Shown here: positions 1-9,553 of the stretch, one piece after another | Position numbering within the stretch: position 1 is the stretch's first letter | Layout: every line of letters starts with the position of its first letter | NCBI GenBank assembly: GCA_945860205.1 | Contig: CAMARK010000006.1 | Coordinates: 1 to 64,000 of the forward strand | From: Reyranella massiliensis 521 | GTDB taxonomy: Bacteria; Pseudomonadota; Alphaproteobacteria; Reyranellales; Reyranellaceae | DNA length: 64,000 bases | Direction: 5' to 3' | Position numbers and translations under genes: made by a program | The notes under the pieces: generated by a model | What the model was told of the DNA's origin: nothing | Database searches by the model: none | Seen by the model: the letters and a program-made list of their open reading frames with translations, nothing else

Positions 1-1
1 T

Positions 2-2380
2 GCGCTGGTCGATCTGGCGGCCGGGGGCCGGAGCGCGCTGCTGATCGCGCCCACCGGCGGCGGCAAGACTTTGGCCGGTTTCCTGCCGTCGCTGATCGAG
101 CTCACAGAGCGCCGCCGCAGGGGCGAGGATCTGGCGCACCTAAAAGGCAAGGGCGAGCTGCACACGCTCTACATCTCGCCGCTGAAAGCGCTGGCGACCG
201 ATATCCGGCGCAACCTCGAACTGCCGATCGCGGAGATGAAGCTGCCGGTGCGGGCCGAGAGCCGGACCGGCGACACGCCGCAGAGCCGGCGCCTGCGCCA
301 GCGCGAGCGGCCGCCGGATTTTCTGATGACCACGCCCGAGTCGCTGGCGCTGCTGCTGAGCTACCTCGATGCGGCGAAATTCTTCGCCAATCTGAAGTGC
401 GTCATCATCGACGAGCTGCACGCCTTCGCCACCACCAAGCGTGGCCATCACCTCGCGCTTTGTCTTGCCCGGGTGGCAGCGCTGGCGCCGCAGGCACGGT
501 TCGTCGGCCTCTCGGCCACGGTGGCCGACCCGCCGGCGCTCGCCGACTATCTGCGGCTGCGCGACGAGCCGGTCGAGATCGTCCTGGGTGAACCAGGCGC
601 CCAGCCGGTGGTGACGATCATCGATGCCCAGGAGCGCATCCCGTGGGGTGGCCACATGGGCCGCCACGCGGTGCCCGAGATCTACAACATCATCCGCCAG
701 CACAAGACCTCGATCATCTTCGTCAACACGCGCGCCCAGGCCGAACTCGCCTTCGATGGCCTGTGGCGGATCAACGAGGAAAACCTCGCCATCGGCCTGC
801 ATCACGGCTCGCTGGCCGTCGAGCAGCGCCGCAAGGTCGAGGCGGCGATGGCGGCAGGCAAGCTCCGCGCCGTGGTGGCGACCTCGTCGCTCGACCTCGG
901 CATCGATTGGGGCGACGTCGATCTTGTGGTGCAGATGGGCGCGCCCAAGGGCGTGAGCCGCCTGATGCAGCGGATCGGCCGCGCCAACCACCGACTCGAC
1001 GAACCCAGCCGTGCCATGATCGCGCCGGCCAATCGCTTCGAGGTGCTGGAGTCGCTGGCCGCGCTGGAAGCCGTCGAGGCGCGCGAACTCGACGGCGATC
1101 CGCCGCGGCCGCCCTGCCTCGACGTGCTGGCGCAGCACATCGTGGGCACCGCCTGTGCTCAGCCGATCGACCGCGAGGCCTTCTTTCACGAGATCCGCCG
1201 CGCCCAGCCCTATCGCGATCTGCCGCGGCAGGATTACGACGACACTTTCGATTTCGTGGCCACCGGTGGCTATGCGCTGGCGGCCTATGACCGCTGGCAC
1301 CGGCTGAAGGAATTGCCCGGTGGACGCTGGATGCTGGCCTCGCCGCTGGTGGCGCGCCAGTTCCGCATGAATGTCGGCACCATCGTCGAGTTGCCGCTCT
1401 TGAAGGTGAAGCTCCGGCGCGGACCGATCCTGGGCGAGGTCGAGGAGTCGTTCATCCAGGGGCTGGTGCCGGGCGACACCTTCACCTTCTCCGGCCGGCT
1501 GCTGCGCTTCGAGGGTGTGAAGGAGTTGATGGCGCAATGTTCACTGGCGACAGGTGGCGGTGACCCCAAGGTGCCGGCCTATGGCGGCGGCCGGCTGCCG
1601 CTCTCGACCTTCCTGGCCGACCGGGTGCGCGGCATCCTGCAGGACCCGTCGCGCCATCCGAAGCTGCCGGACGAGGTGCGCGAGTGGCTGCGCATCCAGA
1701 GTATCCGCTCGACCTTGCCCAGAAGCGACCGGCTGCTGATCGAGGGATTCCCGCGGGGTGGCAAGCAGTTCATCGTGGCCTACTGCTTCGAAGGCCGGAA
1801 CGCCCATCAGACACTGGGCATGCTGCTGACGCGGCGCATGGAGCGCATGGGGTTGCGCCCGCTCGGCTTCGTCGCCACCGACTATGTGCTTGGCCTCTGG
1901 GGGCTGCGGCCGCCCACCCAGGCGCAGCTCGACCAGCTCTTCGACGAGGACATGCTGGGCGACGATCTCGAGGCGTGGATGGACGAATCGACCATGCTGC
2001 GGCGCTCGTTCCGCAACGTTGCGGTGATCGCGGGCCTGATTGAACGGCGCTTCCCCGGCGAGGAGAAGTCGCGCCGCCAGGTGACGTTCAGCTCCGACCT
2101 GATCTACGACACGCTGCGTCAGCACGAGCCCGGCCACATCCTGCTGCGCGCCACCCGCCAGGACGCGGCCTGGCAGCTCGCCGATTTGAAACGACTCGGC
2201 GATCTCCTGAAGCGCGCCAAGGGCCGCATCGACTACCGGCGGCTCGACCGCATCTCGCCGTTGGCGGTGCCGGTGCTGCTCGAGATCGGCCGCGAAAGCG
2301 TGCTGGGCGGCACCGCGGAGGACGAACTTCTGGACATGGCGGCGCAGGATCTGATCGAAGAAGCCACGCGTCTGTCGTAG
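2..2380 (+). CDS. Ligase-associated DEXH-box DNA helicase (Lhr family), 5' end cut by window
   Basis: ATP-dependent superfamily 2 helicase of the Lhr type, the group often encoded beside an ATP-dependent DNA ligase and a nuclease and thought to act in DNA repair. The reading frame is open to the left edge: Walker A (APTGGGKT) is encoded before the first possible in-frame start near base 71, so that start is not real and about 30-50 N-terminal residues are missing. The DEAH-type box is DELH (bases about 410-420), motif III is SAT, and the C-terminal helicase motifs include LDLGIDWGD and QRIGRANHR. The long C-terminal region after the RecA folds matches the family architecture. The ligase partner would lie to the left of the window. 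Confidence 0.9.
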   Translation, partial: ALVDLAAGGRSALLIAPTGGGKTLAGFLPSLIELTERRRRGEDLAHLKGKGELHTLYISPLKALATDIRRNLELPIAEMKLPVRAESRTGDTPQSRRLRQRERPPDFLMTTPESLALLLSYLDAAKFFANLKCVIIDELHAFATTKRGHHLALCLARVAALAPQARFVGLSATVADPPALADYLRLRDEPVEIVLGEPGAQPVVTIIDAQERIPWGGHMGRHAVPEIYNIIRQHKTSIIFVNTRAQAELAFDGLWRINEENLAIGLHHGSLAVEQRRKVEAAMAAGKLRAVVATSSLDLGIDWGDVDLVVQMGAPKGVSRLMQRIGRANHRLDEPSRAMIAPANRFEVLESLAALEAVEARELDGDPPRPPCLDVLAQHIVGTACAQPIDREAFFHEIRRAQPYRDLPRQDYDDTFDFVATGGYALAAYDRWHRLKELPGGRWMLASPLVARQFRMNVGTIVELPLLKVKLRRGPILGEVEESFIQGLVPGDTFTFSGRLLRFEGVKELMAQCSLATGGGDPKVPAYGGGRLPLSTFLADRVRGILQDPSRHPKLPDEVREWLRIQSIRSTLPRSDRLLIEGFPRGGKQFIVAYCFEGRNAHQTLGMLLTRRMERMGLRPLGFVATDYVLGLWGLRPPTQAQLDQLFDEDMLGDDLEAWMDESTMLRRSFRNVAVIAGLIERRFPGEEKSRRQVTFSSDLIYDTLRQHEPGHILLRATRQDAAWQLADLKRLGDLLKRAKGRIDYRRLDRISPLAVPVLLEIGRESVLGGTAEDELLDMAAQDLIEEATRLS

Positions 2381-2408
2381 TCTTTCCGGCCAAGAAACGA
2401 GGAAACAC

Positions 2409-3527
2409 ATGGGCATTGCTGACAGTTTGACGCGGGCGGTCGAGGCCAGCGACGTACCGGGTGTGGCCGCGGCAGCGGCGACGGCCGATGGCACGATATT
2501 CGAAGGCGCGGCGGGCGTGCTGAAATCCGACAGCGTGATCTGGATCGCTTCGATGACCAAGGCGATCACTGGCGCTGCCGCCATGCAGATGGTCGAGCGC
2601 GGCAAGTTTGGCCTCGATACGCCGGCCGCCGACATCGTGCCCGAGCTCGCGCGAAAAGAGGTGCTGGTGAGCTTCGGCGCCGACGGCACGGTGAAGACGC
2701 GGCCGGCCACGAAGCCGATCACGCTGCGCCACCTGCTGACCCATACCTCGGGCATGGGCTACGACACCTGGGACGCCGACATCTTTCGCTACGTCCAGGC
2801 CAAGGGGCCGCTGAAGCCCAACTCGATGGAGATGCTGAGCACGCCGCTGCTGGTCGAGCCGGGCGAGCGCTGGGCATATTCCATCTCGATCGACTGGGCC
2901 GGCCTGATGGTCGAGGCGGCGAGCGGCATGAAGCTCGATCGCTACATGAAGGAAAATTTGTTCGAGCCGCTGCGGATGCCCGACACTGGATTCAAAATCA
3001 GCCCGGCGATGCGGCCGCGCAAGGCGGCCGTGCATGTCAGGAAAGACGGTGGCGGCTTCACCGCCACGGACCACGAGCTCAACCAGGCGCCTGACGTGTT
3101 CATGGGCGGTGGCGCGCTCTATTCCACGGTCGGCGACTATCTCCGTTTCGTCCGCATGATCATGGGCGGTGGCATACTGGACGGCGCGCGGGTGCTGAAG
3201 CCGGAAACGGTGGCGCTGATGTCCCGGAACGCCATGGGCGACGTCTCCTGCCGGCCGCTCAAGAGTCAGATCCCCGGCCGCAGCACCGACATGAACTTCG
3301 TCGACGGCATGAAGTGGGGCCTCTCCTTCATGATCAACCCCGCGGCCTTCCCGGGTGCGCGCTCGGCCGGCAGCCTGTCGTGGGGCGGCCTTGCCAACTC
3401 CTACTACTGGATCGACCCGGTGAAGAAGGTGGCGGGCGTGTGGGCGACGCAGCTCCTGCCGTTCTACGACGCGCGCGCGGTGGCGGCGTTCGAGGATTTC
3501 GAGCGCAGCGTCTACGCCGCCGTCTGA
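2409..3527 (+). CDS. Serine hydrolase of the beta-lactamase/class C esterase family
   Basis: 372 residues, the normal length for EstB-like esterases and DD-peptidase-related hydrolases. The catalytic SxxK tetrad is SMTK (about residue 50) and the second motif is a YS pair in YSISIDW (about residue 158), as in esterase-type members. There is no signal peptide, so a cytosolic esterase or lactonase role is more likely than antibiotic resistance. A good ribosome binding site (GAGGAA) precedes the ATG. It begins 28 bases after the helicase and ends directly against the stop of the convergent small secreted-protein gene. The natural substrate cannot be told from sequence. Confidence 0.85.
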   Translation: MGIADSLTRAVEASDVPGVAAAAATADGTIFEGAAGVLKSDSVIWIASMTKAITGAAAMQMVERGKFGLDTPAADIVPELARKEVLVSFGADGTVKTRPATKPITLRHLLTHTSGMGYDTWDADIFRYVQAKGPLKPNSMEMLSTPLLVEPGERWAYSISIDWAGLMVEAASGMKLDRYMKENLFEPLRMPDTGFKISPAMRPRKAAVHVRKDGGGFTATDHELNQAPDVFMGGGALYSTVGDYLRFVRMIMGGGILDGARVLKPETVALMSRNAMGDVSCRPLKSQIPGRSTDMNFVDGMKWGLSFMINPAAFPGARSAGSLSWGGLANSYYWIDPVKKVAGVWATQLLPFYDARAVAAFEDFERSVYAAV

Positions 3528-3899
3528 TCAGGGTTCGGCCAGCCGGCGGTATTTCACTTCCAGGCGTGCGAGGGCGGCCAGGTTGCGGGAGGCATCGGGG
3601 CCGGCCCAGCGGCGGTTGAGGGCGCTCGCCTCGCGGATGCGCCCGAGCGTGCGGTGGTAGGTGTCGGTCCAGGTCGCGGCATCGTCGGATTGGACGCCCT
3701 CGCGTCGGGCCCGGCTCAGCACCGCGTCGATGTTGATCATGCGGCAGGTGTAGCCGTAGGCGGCGATCCTGAGGTCGGACGAGGTGATCCAGGCTTCGAG
3801 CGTGCTCGGCACGTATTTCGGGCAATCCTCGAGAGCCTGCGCGCCAGCCGGCGTGGCGGCTAGCAGCAGGACGGCAAGAAAAATCGGGAGCTTGCGCAA
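3528..3899 (-). CDS. Small exported protein of unknown function
   Basis: About 123 residues. I chose a TTG start at 3899: translation then opens with MRKLP followed by a strongly hydrophobic stretch and a cleavage site near AGAQA, a textbook signal peptide. A longer ATG frame (from 3980) would put 27 polar residues in front of it and overlap dnaE2. The mature part has two cysteines (in LEDCPKY and YTCRM) that could form a periplasmic disulfide. It lies 16 bases after dnaE2 and may be the last gene of the SOS operon, although a job in mutagenesis is only a guess from position. No family was recognised. Confidence 0.6.
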   Translation of the reverse strand: MRKLPIFLAVLLLAATPAGAQALEDCPKYVPSTLEAWITSSDLRIAAYGYTCRMINIDAVLSRARREGVQSDDAATWTDTYHRTLGRIREASALNRRWAGPDASRNLAALARLEVKYRRLAEP

Positions 3900-3915
3900 G
3901 AGTCCGGCAGTGGCC

Positions 3916-6900
3916 TCAGTGGAAGTCGCGACTATGGATGCGAATTTTGGGCCGGTCGAGGACGATGCGGTTGCGGTCATAGGCAGGTTTTGCCGGCGGC
4001 CCCTTGCTCGAACGATGACGTGTGGCGTTGGCCTCGGGCACCGCCACGCGGCGGTCGCCCGGATCGGTGCGGACTTCGTCGCCGCGGCCGGTGGCGAGAT
4101 GGAACGTCCCGTCGATGTCGGCGATGCGGTCTAGATCGGCCGACCAGTCCCAGAGCTGCTCGGCGACGAGATGGATCACGGTATATTTCCCTTCGCCCTC
4201 ACGTTGGATCTTTCCCCGCACGCCGAGCATGCGGGCACCCATGACGATGCGGCGGTGTGCGTCGAACACCTTGGGCCAGACCACGAGATTAGCGATGCCG
4301 TGTTCATCCTCGATTGTAACGAACACCACGCCCGAGGCGGTGCCCGGCCGCTGCCGCACCAGCACCAGGCCGGCGAGGGTGAAGACGTCGCCGTTCTTCG
4401 AGTTCTCGAGCACTGACGTACTGGAAATGCCGCGCGCCGACAAAGTCGGGCGCAGCAAGGCCAACGGGTGCTTGCGCAGTGACATCGAGAAACTGCCGTA
4501 ATCGTCCACGACCTGCTCGCCGAGCGTCAGGTCAGCCAGGGTGACGGCCGGCTCCGGATCGGGCGTTTGGTCGAACAACGGCAAGGCAACATCGGACAAG
4601 CCGCGTACCGCCCACAATACATCGCGGCGCGAGAGGCCCAGCGACGCAAAGGCATCGGCACGCGCGAGGGCGATGATCTGGCGCTTGGTGAGGCCGGCGC
4701 GGCGCCACAGATCGGCCGGATCGCGATACGGCGTCGCGCGCTGTGCGACCATTCGGTCGACGTCGGCCTCGGAAAGCCCGGCCACCTGGCGCAGGCCGAG
4801 GCGCAAGGCATAGCGGTTGTTCTGGCCGGGTGGCTCCAGGGTGCAATCCCAGATGCTCGCATTGATGTCGGGTGGCCGAACTTCGACGCCGTTGTCGCGA
4901 GCGTCACGCACGAGCTGGGCTGGCGCATAGAAACCCATGGGCTGGGAGTTGAGCAGGGCGGCGGCGAAGACCTCGGGGTAGTAATGCTTCACGTATGAGG
5001 AATCGTAGACGAGGATGGCGAAGCTCGCGGCGTGACTTTCGGGGAAGCCGTATTCGCCGAAACCCTGGATCTGCTTGAAGCAACGCTCGGCGAAGTCGCG
5101 TTCATAGCCGTTGTTCGCCATGCCCTCGATGAAGGGAGTCTCGAATTTGTGGATGGTGCCGTTATGGCGGAACGTCGCCATGGCGCGGCGCAGCCTGTCC
5201 GCTTCTTCCGCTGTGAAACCTGCGGCGACGATGGCGATCTGCATCGCCTGCTCCTGAAACAGCGGCACGCCCAGCGTCCTTTTCAGGACGGCTTCGAGTT
5301 CGGGCTTCGGATAGGTGACGGCGTCCGGATTGGCCCGGTTCTTCAGGTAGGGATGAACCATGCCGCCCTGGATAGGACCGGGCCGCACGATCGCGACTTC
5401 GACGACGAGATCGTAGTATTTGCGCGGCTGCAGGCGCGGCAACATCGACATCTGTGCCCGGCTCTCGACCTGGAAAACGCCGATCGATTCGCCCTTGCAG
5501 AGCATGTCGTAGACTGCCGGGTCTTCGTCATTCATGCCGATCGTCAGCTTGCGATTGTAGCACTTCTCGATCAGGTCGAAACTTTTCCGCAAGGCCGTCA
5601 GCATGCCGAGCGCGAGGACGTCGACCTTGTAGATGCCGAGGACGTCGAGGTCGTCCTTGTCCCATTCGACGACGGTGCGATTTTCCATGGCGGCGTTCTG
5701 GATCGGCACCAGCTCGTCGAGACGGTCGGCGGTCAGCACGAAGCCGCCGACATGTTGGGAGAGATGGCGCGGGAAGCCGCAGAGAGCCGATGACAGTTCG
5801 AGCGCCAGCATGATGCGCGGATCGACGGGATCGAGGCCGGCCTCGCGTACATGATCGACCTTGATGCCGCTCGAGCCCATGCCCCAGACCGTGTCGGCCA
5901 TCACGCCCACCGTGTCGGGCGAGAGGCCGAGCACCTTTCCGACATCGCGGATGGCGCTGCGGCTCCTGAAGGAGATCACCGTGGCGGCCAGGGCGGCGCG
6001 CGTGCGGCCTTTCTCATTATAAATCCACTGGATCACTTCCTCGCGCCGCTCATGCTCGAAGTCGACGTCGATGTCGGGCGGCTCGTCGCGCGCGTTCGAC
6101 AGGAAGCGTTCGAACAGGACTTCGGTCTTGTCGGGATTGACCGACGTGACGCCGAGGCAGTAGCAGACAGCGGAGTTGGCGGCCGATCCGCGGCCTTGGC
6201 AGAGTATCTTCTGGCTGCGGGCAAAATTAACGATCTCGTGCACCGTCAGGAAGTAGGGGGCGATGCCCTTGTTCTTGATGAGCTCGAATTCATGCCGGAG
6301 CGCATTGGTAACCTTGTCCGGAATCTTTTCAGGATAACGCCACTTTGCGCCGGCCCAAGTGAGGCGGATGAGCTTCTCCTGCGGAGTCTCGCCGCCCTCG
6401 TAGATGACCGGATACTGATAGGTAAGGTCCCGGAGCGAAAAGTTGCAGCGCTTCACGATCTCCTGCGTGGCTGCGATGGCGCGCGGATGGCGGCGGAACA
6501 GCCGCGCCATCTCCTGCGGTTCTTTTAGATGGCGCTCGGCACTGGCGAAGCGGCGTAAACCCAACTCGTCGACGGTGCAGCCGAGCCGGATGGAAGTGAC
6601 CACGTCCTGCAGCGCCCGGCGCTCGGGCACGTGGTAGTGCACGTCGTTGGTGGCGACAAACCCGACCTTCATCTCCGCGGCGAGATTGTCGAGTTGAGCG
6701 AGGCGGCGCGCATCGTCGCCGCGAAACAGCATGGTGCCAGCGAGATAGCAGCGGTCGCCGAACAGGCGGGAAAGCGCGCGCAGGCGTTCGCGGAAGGCCG
6801 GATCGTCGGGCCGGCGCGGCGGCAGGACGATCGCCAGGAGACCTTCGGCATAAGTCGCAAGATCTTTGAAGGTGAGATCGCACTGACCTTTTACGGCGTC

Positions 6901-7209
6901 CTCGTTTCCGACGGACAGGAGGCGGGAGAGGCGCTTGTAGGCGTCGAGATCGGTCGGATAGGCGAGCAGCGAATAGCCGTCGCGCGTCTCGAGGCGGGAA
7001 CCGACCAGCAGTTTGATCCTGTCTGTATTGCGCTTATTGCCATTGCATGCGGCCGCAAACGCCCGCACCACGCCCGCCAGGGTGTTGCGATCCGTGATGC
7101 CGATGGCGGTATGGCTGAGCTCTATCGCCCGCTCGACCAGCTCCTTGGGATGCGAGCCGCTGCGCAGGAAGCTGTAGTTGGTCGTGACCTGAAGCTCGGC
7201 ATAGTCCAT
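3916..7209 (-). CDS. dnaE2: Error-prone DNA polymerase III alpha-like subunit DnaE2
   Basis: C-family polymerase used for SOS mutagenesis, working with ImuA and ImuB in translesion synthesis. 1097 residues, typical of DnaE2 and shorter than DnaE1. The start MDYAELQ at 7209 is preferred over an in-frame start at 7266 because the upstream gene stops at 7214, leaving a 4-base gap. An N-terminal PHP domain is followed by the polymerase core with the catalytic pair in PDIDVDFEHERREE (about residue 380) and a third aspartate in YKVDVLALG (about 528); a C-terminal OB domain (TLAGLVLVRQRPGTASG) closes the protein. It is the main gene of the imuA-imuB-TA-dnaE2 operon and should be LexA controlled through the box at 10326. 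Confidence 0.95.
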   Translation of the reverse strand: MDYAELQVTTNYSFLRSGSHPKELVERAIELSHTAIGITDRNTLAGVVRAFAAACNGNKRNTDRIKLLVGSRLETRDGYSLLAYPTDLDAYKRLSRLLSVGNEDAVKGQCDLTFKDLATYAEGLLAIVLPPRRPDDPAFRERLRALSRLFGDRCYLAGTMLFRGDDARRLAQLDNLAAEMKVGFVATNDVHYHVPERRALQDVVTSIRLGCTVDELGLRRFASAERHLKEPQEMARLFRRHPRAIAATQEIVKRCNFSLRDLTYQYPVIYEGGETPQEKLIRLTWAGAKWRYPEKIPDKVTNALRHEFELIKNKGIAPYFLTVHEIVNFARSQKILCQGRGSAANSAVCYCLGVTSVNPDKTEVLFERFLSNARDEPPDIDVDFEHERREEVIQWIYNEKGRTRAALAATVISFRSRSAIRDVGKVLGLSPDTVGVMADTVWGMGSSGIKVDHVREAGLDPVDPRIMLALELSSALCGFPRHLSQHVGGFVLTADRLDELVPIQNAAMENRTVVEWDKDDLDVLGIYKVDVLALGMLTALRKSFDLIEKCYNRKLTIGMNDEDPAVYDMLCKGESIGVFQVESRAQMSMLPRLQPRKYYDLVVEVAIVRPGPIQGGMVHPYLKNRANPDAVTYPKPELEAVLKRTLGVPLFQEQAMQIAIVAAGFTAEEADRLRRAMATFRHNGTIHKFETPFIEGMANNGYERDFAERCFKQIQGFGEYGFPESHAASFAILVYDSSYVKHYYPEVFAAALLNSQPMGFYAPAQLVRDARDNGVEVRPPDINASIWDCTLEPPGQNNRYALRLGLRQVAGLSEADVDRMVAQRATPYRDPADLWRRAGLTKRQIIALARADAFASLGLSRRDVLWAVRGLSDVALPLFDQTPDPEPAVTLADLTLGEQVVDDYGSFSMSLRKHPLALLRPTLSARGISSTSVLENSKNGDVFTLAGLVLVRQRPGTASGVVFVTIEDEHGIANLVVWPKVFDAHRRIVMGARMLGVRGKIQREGEGKYTVIHLVAEQLWDWSADLDRIADIDGTFHLATGRGDEVRTDPGDRRVAVPEANATRHRSSKGPPAKPAYDRNRIVLDRPKIRIHSRDFH

Positions 7210-7213
7210 GGCG

Positions 7214-7654
7214 TCACGCGGCGTCGAGCTCGTGGATGCGCGCCAGCGGCACGCCGCGGAGCGCAATGCCTTTGGCCTGCAGTGCCTGCAGGAAGGCCTC
7301 GTCGGTGCTGATCAGGGGTGCCGAGGCCGCTTCGGCGCAAGCGGCATAGAAGCAGTCGTGCACCGGCCGGCCGCATTGCAGCGCGAGCGCGAAGGCGCGG
7401 TTGCGCAGCCGGGGTGATTCGACGAAGGCGGAGATGAAGGCCGGCAAGGCGATGTTGCGGACGATGGAAGTCGCCTGCTCGGCCGCGATCTCACCACTTG
7501 CCGCTTTCCTCCAGGCGAGATCGGCCACGCCCGCGATCAGAATATCGGGGGCGATCAGCTCGCGGCGGTTGACCAGCAGCGAACGTGCCTGCGGGCGCAG
7601 CGGCTCCTCGACGAACCACTTGATGGCGACACCGGGATCGACGACGACGATCAT
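7214..7654 (-). CDS. VapC-type PIN-domain toxin embedded in the imu operon
   Basis: 146-residue PIN domain protein; PIN toxins are Mg-dependent RNases that cleave tRNA or rRNA. The opening VVDPGVAIKWFVEE and the later HDCFY and STDEAF motifs supply aspartates at 6, 100 and 118. The second acidic position of the family (Glu in the usual ..EVAN.LW.. helix) reads A-G-V-A-D, so residue 42 is glycine and the nearest acid is Asp45; activity may be reduced or rearranged. The start overlaps the antitoxin stop by 4 bases and the stop is 4 bases from the dnaE2 start, so it is translated within the SOS operon. The fold is clear; activity is uncertain. Confidence 0.85.
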   Translation of the reverse strand: MIVVVDPGVAIKWFVEEPLRPQARSLLVNRRELIAPDILIAGVADLAWRKAASGEIAAEQATSIVRNIALPAFISAFVESPRLRNRAFALALQCGRPVHDCFYAACAEAASAPLISTDEAFLQALQAKGIALRGVPLARIHELDAA

Positions 7655-7854
7655 CGGTCACCTGAGGTCATGGCGGCGATGCGGTCGGCCTCGGCCAGCG
7701 CATCGACCACCAGCGGCTGGCGCGAAGTGTGGGTCAGCAGGTCGCGCAGGTCGGCCTCGAGCGAGCGGCCCTTGGTGCGCGCGCGCGCCTTCAGGCGCTC
7801 GATGATCCTGTCATCGAGCCCGCGAATGGTCAGGGTGTTCTTGTACTTCTTCAT
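7651..7854 (-). CDS. FitA/VapB-type ribbon-helix-helix antitoxin
   Basis: 67 residues with an N-terminal Arc/MetJ-like ribbon-helix-helix (NTLTIRGLDDRIIERL..) typical of FitA antitoxins that bind DNA as dimers, and a C-terminal tail that would wrap the toxin. It overlaps the PIN toxin gene by 4 bases and begins 19 bases after the imuB stop. Such antitoxins usually repress their own promoter; here there is almost no room for a separate promoter, so expression is probably tied to the LexA-controlled imu transcript. Confidence 0.85.
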   Translation of the reverse strand: MKKYKNTLTIRGLDDRIIERLKARARTKGRSLEADLRDLLTHTSRQPLVVDALAEADRIAAMTSGDR

Positions 7855-7873
7855 CTTCTCCCCTCATCTTCCC

Positions 7874-9553
7874 CTAGGCGCAGAAACCATGGAGGAACCA
7901 GCGCGCCGTCGGCTGGCCGTTGGCGGCGAGCTTGTAGGGGCCGTCGCGGAACAGCCAGAAACGGCCGCCATCGTCGTCCTCGACCCGGTAGTAATCGCGC
8001 ACCGGCGGCACATCGTTCGCCGGGGGCCGGCTGCCGTCGGGCCGCGGCCGCCACCATTCGTCGGCGATCCGCTCCGGCCCGTCGGCGCGCACGATCCGAT
8101 GGGCGTGCCGGCGCCAATGGAAGACCGACGGCGGATCGTCCGGCACAAACGCGGTGACTTCGACCGGCTCGGGCCGTTGCAGCAGCCGCGTCGGCCGCGC
8201 GCCTTTCAGGCCGGCCAGGCGCCGCCAGGCACCATCGGCGGCAGGTTTGGACGAGACGCTGGCCGTGACCTGCACGCGCTCGGGCAGGTGGCTGTCGCGC
8301 GGCAGCAACCGCACCACGTTCTCCGCGCCCAGCCGCAGCGCCAGCCGGTCGGCGAGATCGATCGTGCCGTCGGAGCCGAGTGAAAGCGCAAGCGCGCCGG
8401 CTTCGGGCAACGCGTCCTGCGTGCCGCTCCAGGCCTCGACCTCGGGCGCGGCCAGGATCATCAGTTCGACACCGAAGCCGGGATCGAGTTCGCCGAGCTT
8501 CTCCTCGAACAGTTTCATCAGCTTCGGGTTATCGCGGTTGGGCCGGCTGGTGCCGATCGCGGTGCGGTCGACTGAGCCGTCGACGCGGTAGAGCGCGATT
8601 TCGAGCTTGCGGGCGCCGACGCCGGCCTGTTCGAACTGCCGGCAGAGGGCGGCCAGCAGGCGGCTGGTGGCGGCGGCGATGTCCTCAGCCCGGCCGATCG
8701 GCTCGACGAAAGCGAGGCGCGTGCGGAAGGCGGGCACGGCCCGGCGCGGCTCGAGCACCTCGTTGCGGGCACCCAGCGCCTGGTCGAGGCGGGTGAGCGG
8801 CAGGTCGCCGAAGCGGCGCGCCAGCGGCGCACGCGGCAGGGGGTAGAGATCGCCGATGCGGCGCAGCCCCAGCTTCACGAAGGTTTCCAGGATCGGCGCC
8901 TCGAGGCGCAGGCCTTCGACCGGCAACGATGCCAGCGCGTCGCGCTGGCCATGGCGCGGGCAGAAGAGATCGGCCTGGCGCTCGGCATAACGCGCCAACG
9001 CCCAGGCGGCGCCTGCGGTGTCGGCCATTGCGGCGCGGCAAGTGAAGTCGTGGCGCGCCAGGCGCCCGACCAGGTCGGCCAGCAGCGCGCGTTCGCCCGC
9101 CTCGTTTTGGCCGAAGAGATGGGCGCAGCCGGTGACGTCGAGCAGCAGGCCGGCATCGCCGCCGAAGCCGCCGGCGCTGCAGGCCTCTGCACCTTCCTCG
9201 GCCAGTGCGCCGCCCAGCGGATCGATCGTCACCCACGGCGTGTAGCGGTCGCACCAGTCGGCGATCGCCTCGATCAGGCGCTGGTCGGCCTGCGGCTCGC
9301 CCGGGGCGGTGACCAGGTCAGGCAGCAGCGCGCGGGCATCGGCCAGCCGCATGTGGGGACGCAGGCCCGCGGTGCGGGCATGGGCGTTGAGTCCGGCGAG
9401 GCGCGGGCAGCCGTCGCGCCAGACGACGCTGGCAGCCGCCCTAGCTCGCCAATCTTGGGCCGACCAGTCGTTCTTCGAAGAGGCTTTCTTCGAAGCGCGC
9501 GCCAACCGATCCGTGGAGAGTTTCGGGAACCACAGCGAGACAATGCGTTTCAT
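7874..9553 (-). CDS. imuB: ImuB, Y-family polymerase-like mutasome subunit
   Basis: Catalytically inactive Y-family homologue that links ImuA and DnaE2 to the beta clamp in SOS mutagenesis. About 559 residues from the start MKRIVSLWFPKL at 9553; a longer frame to 9649 has a low-complexity arginine- and proline-rich lead and is unlikely. The N-terminal palm region (ERQADLFCPRHGQ, RRIGDLYPLPRAPLARRFG) matches ImuB, and the C-terminus ends in the family's WRRHAHRIVRADGPERI and ..RDYYRVEDDDGGRFWLFRDG.. segments. Its start lies 113 bases inside the end of imuA, so the two are tightly coupled. The TA pair follows 19 bases downstream. Confidence 0.93.
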   Translation of the reverse strand: MKRIVSLWFPKLSTDRLARASKKASSKNDWSAQDWRARAAASVVWRDGCPRLAGLNAHARTAGLRPHMRLADARALLPDLVTAPGEPQADQRLIEAIADWCDRYTPWVTIDPLGGALAEEGAEACSAGGFGGDAGLLLDVTGCAHLFGQNEAGERALLADLVGRLARHDFTCRAAMADTAGAAWALARYAERQADLFCPRHGQRDALASLPVEGLRLEAPILETFVKLGLRRIGDLYPLPRAPLARRFGDLPLTRLDQALGARNEVLEPRRAVPAFRTRLAFVEPIGRAEDIAAATSRLLAALCRQFEQAGVGARKLEIALYRVDGSVDRTAIGTSRPNRDNPKLMKLFEEKLGELDPGFGVELMILAAPEVEAWSGTQDALPEAGALALSLGSDGTIDLADRLALRLGAENVVRLLPRDSHLPERVQVTASVSSKPAADGAWRRLAGLKGARPTRLLQRPEPVEVTAFVPDDPPSVFHWRRHAHRIVRADGPERIADEWWRPRPDGSRPPANDVPPVRDYYRVEDDDGGRFWLFRDGPYKLAANGQPTARWFLHGFCA

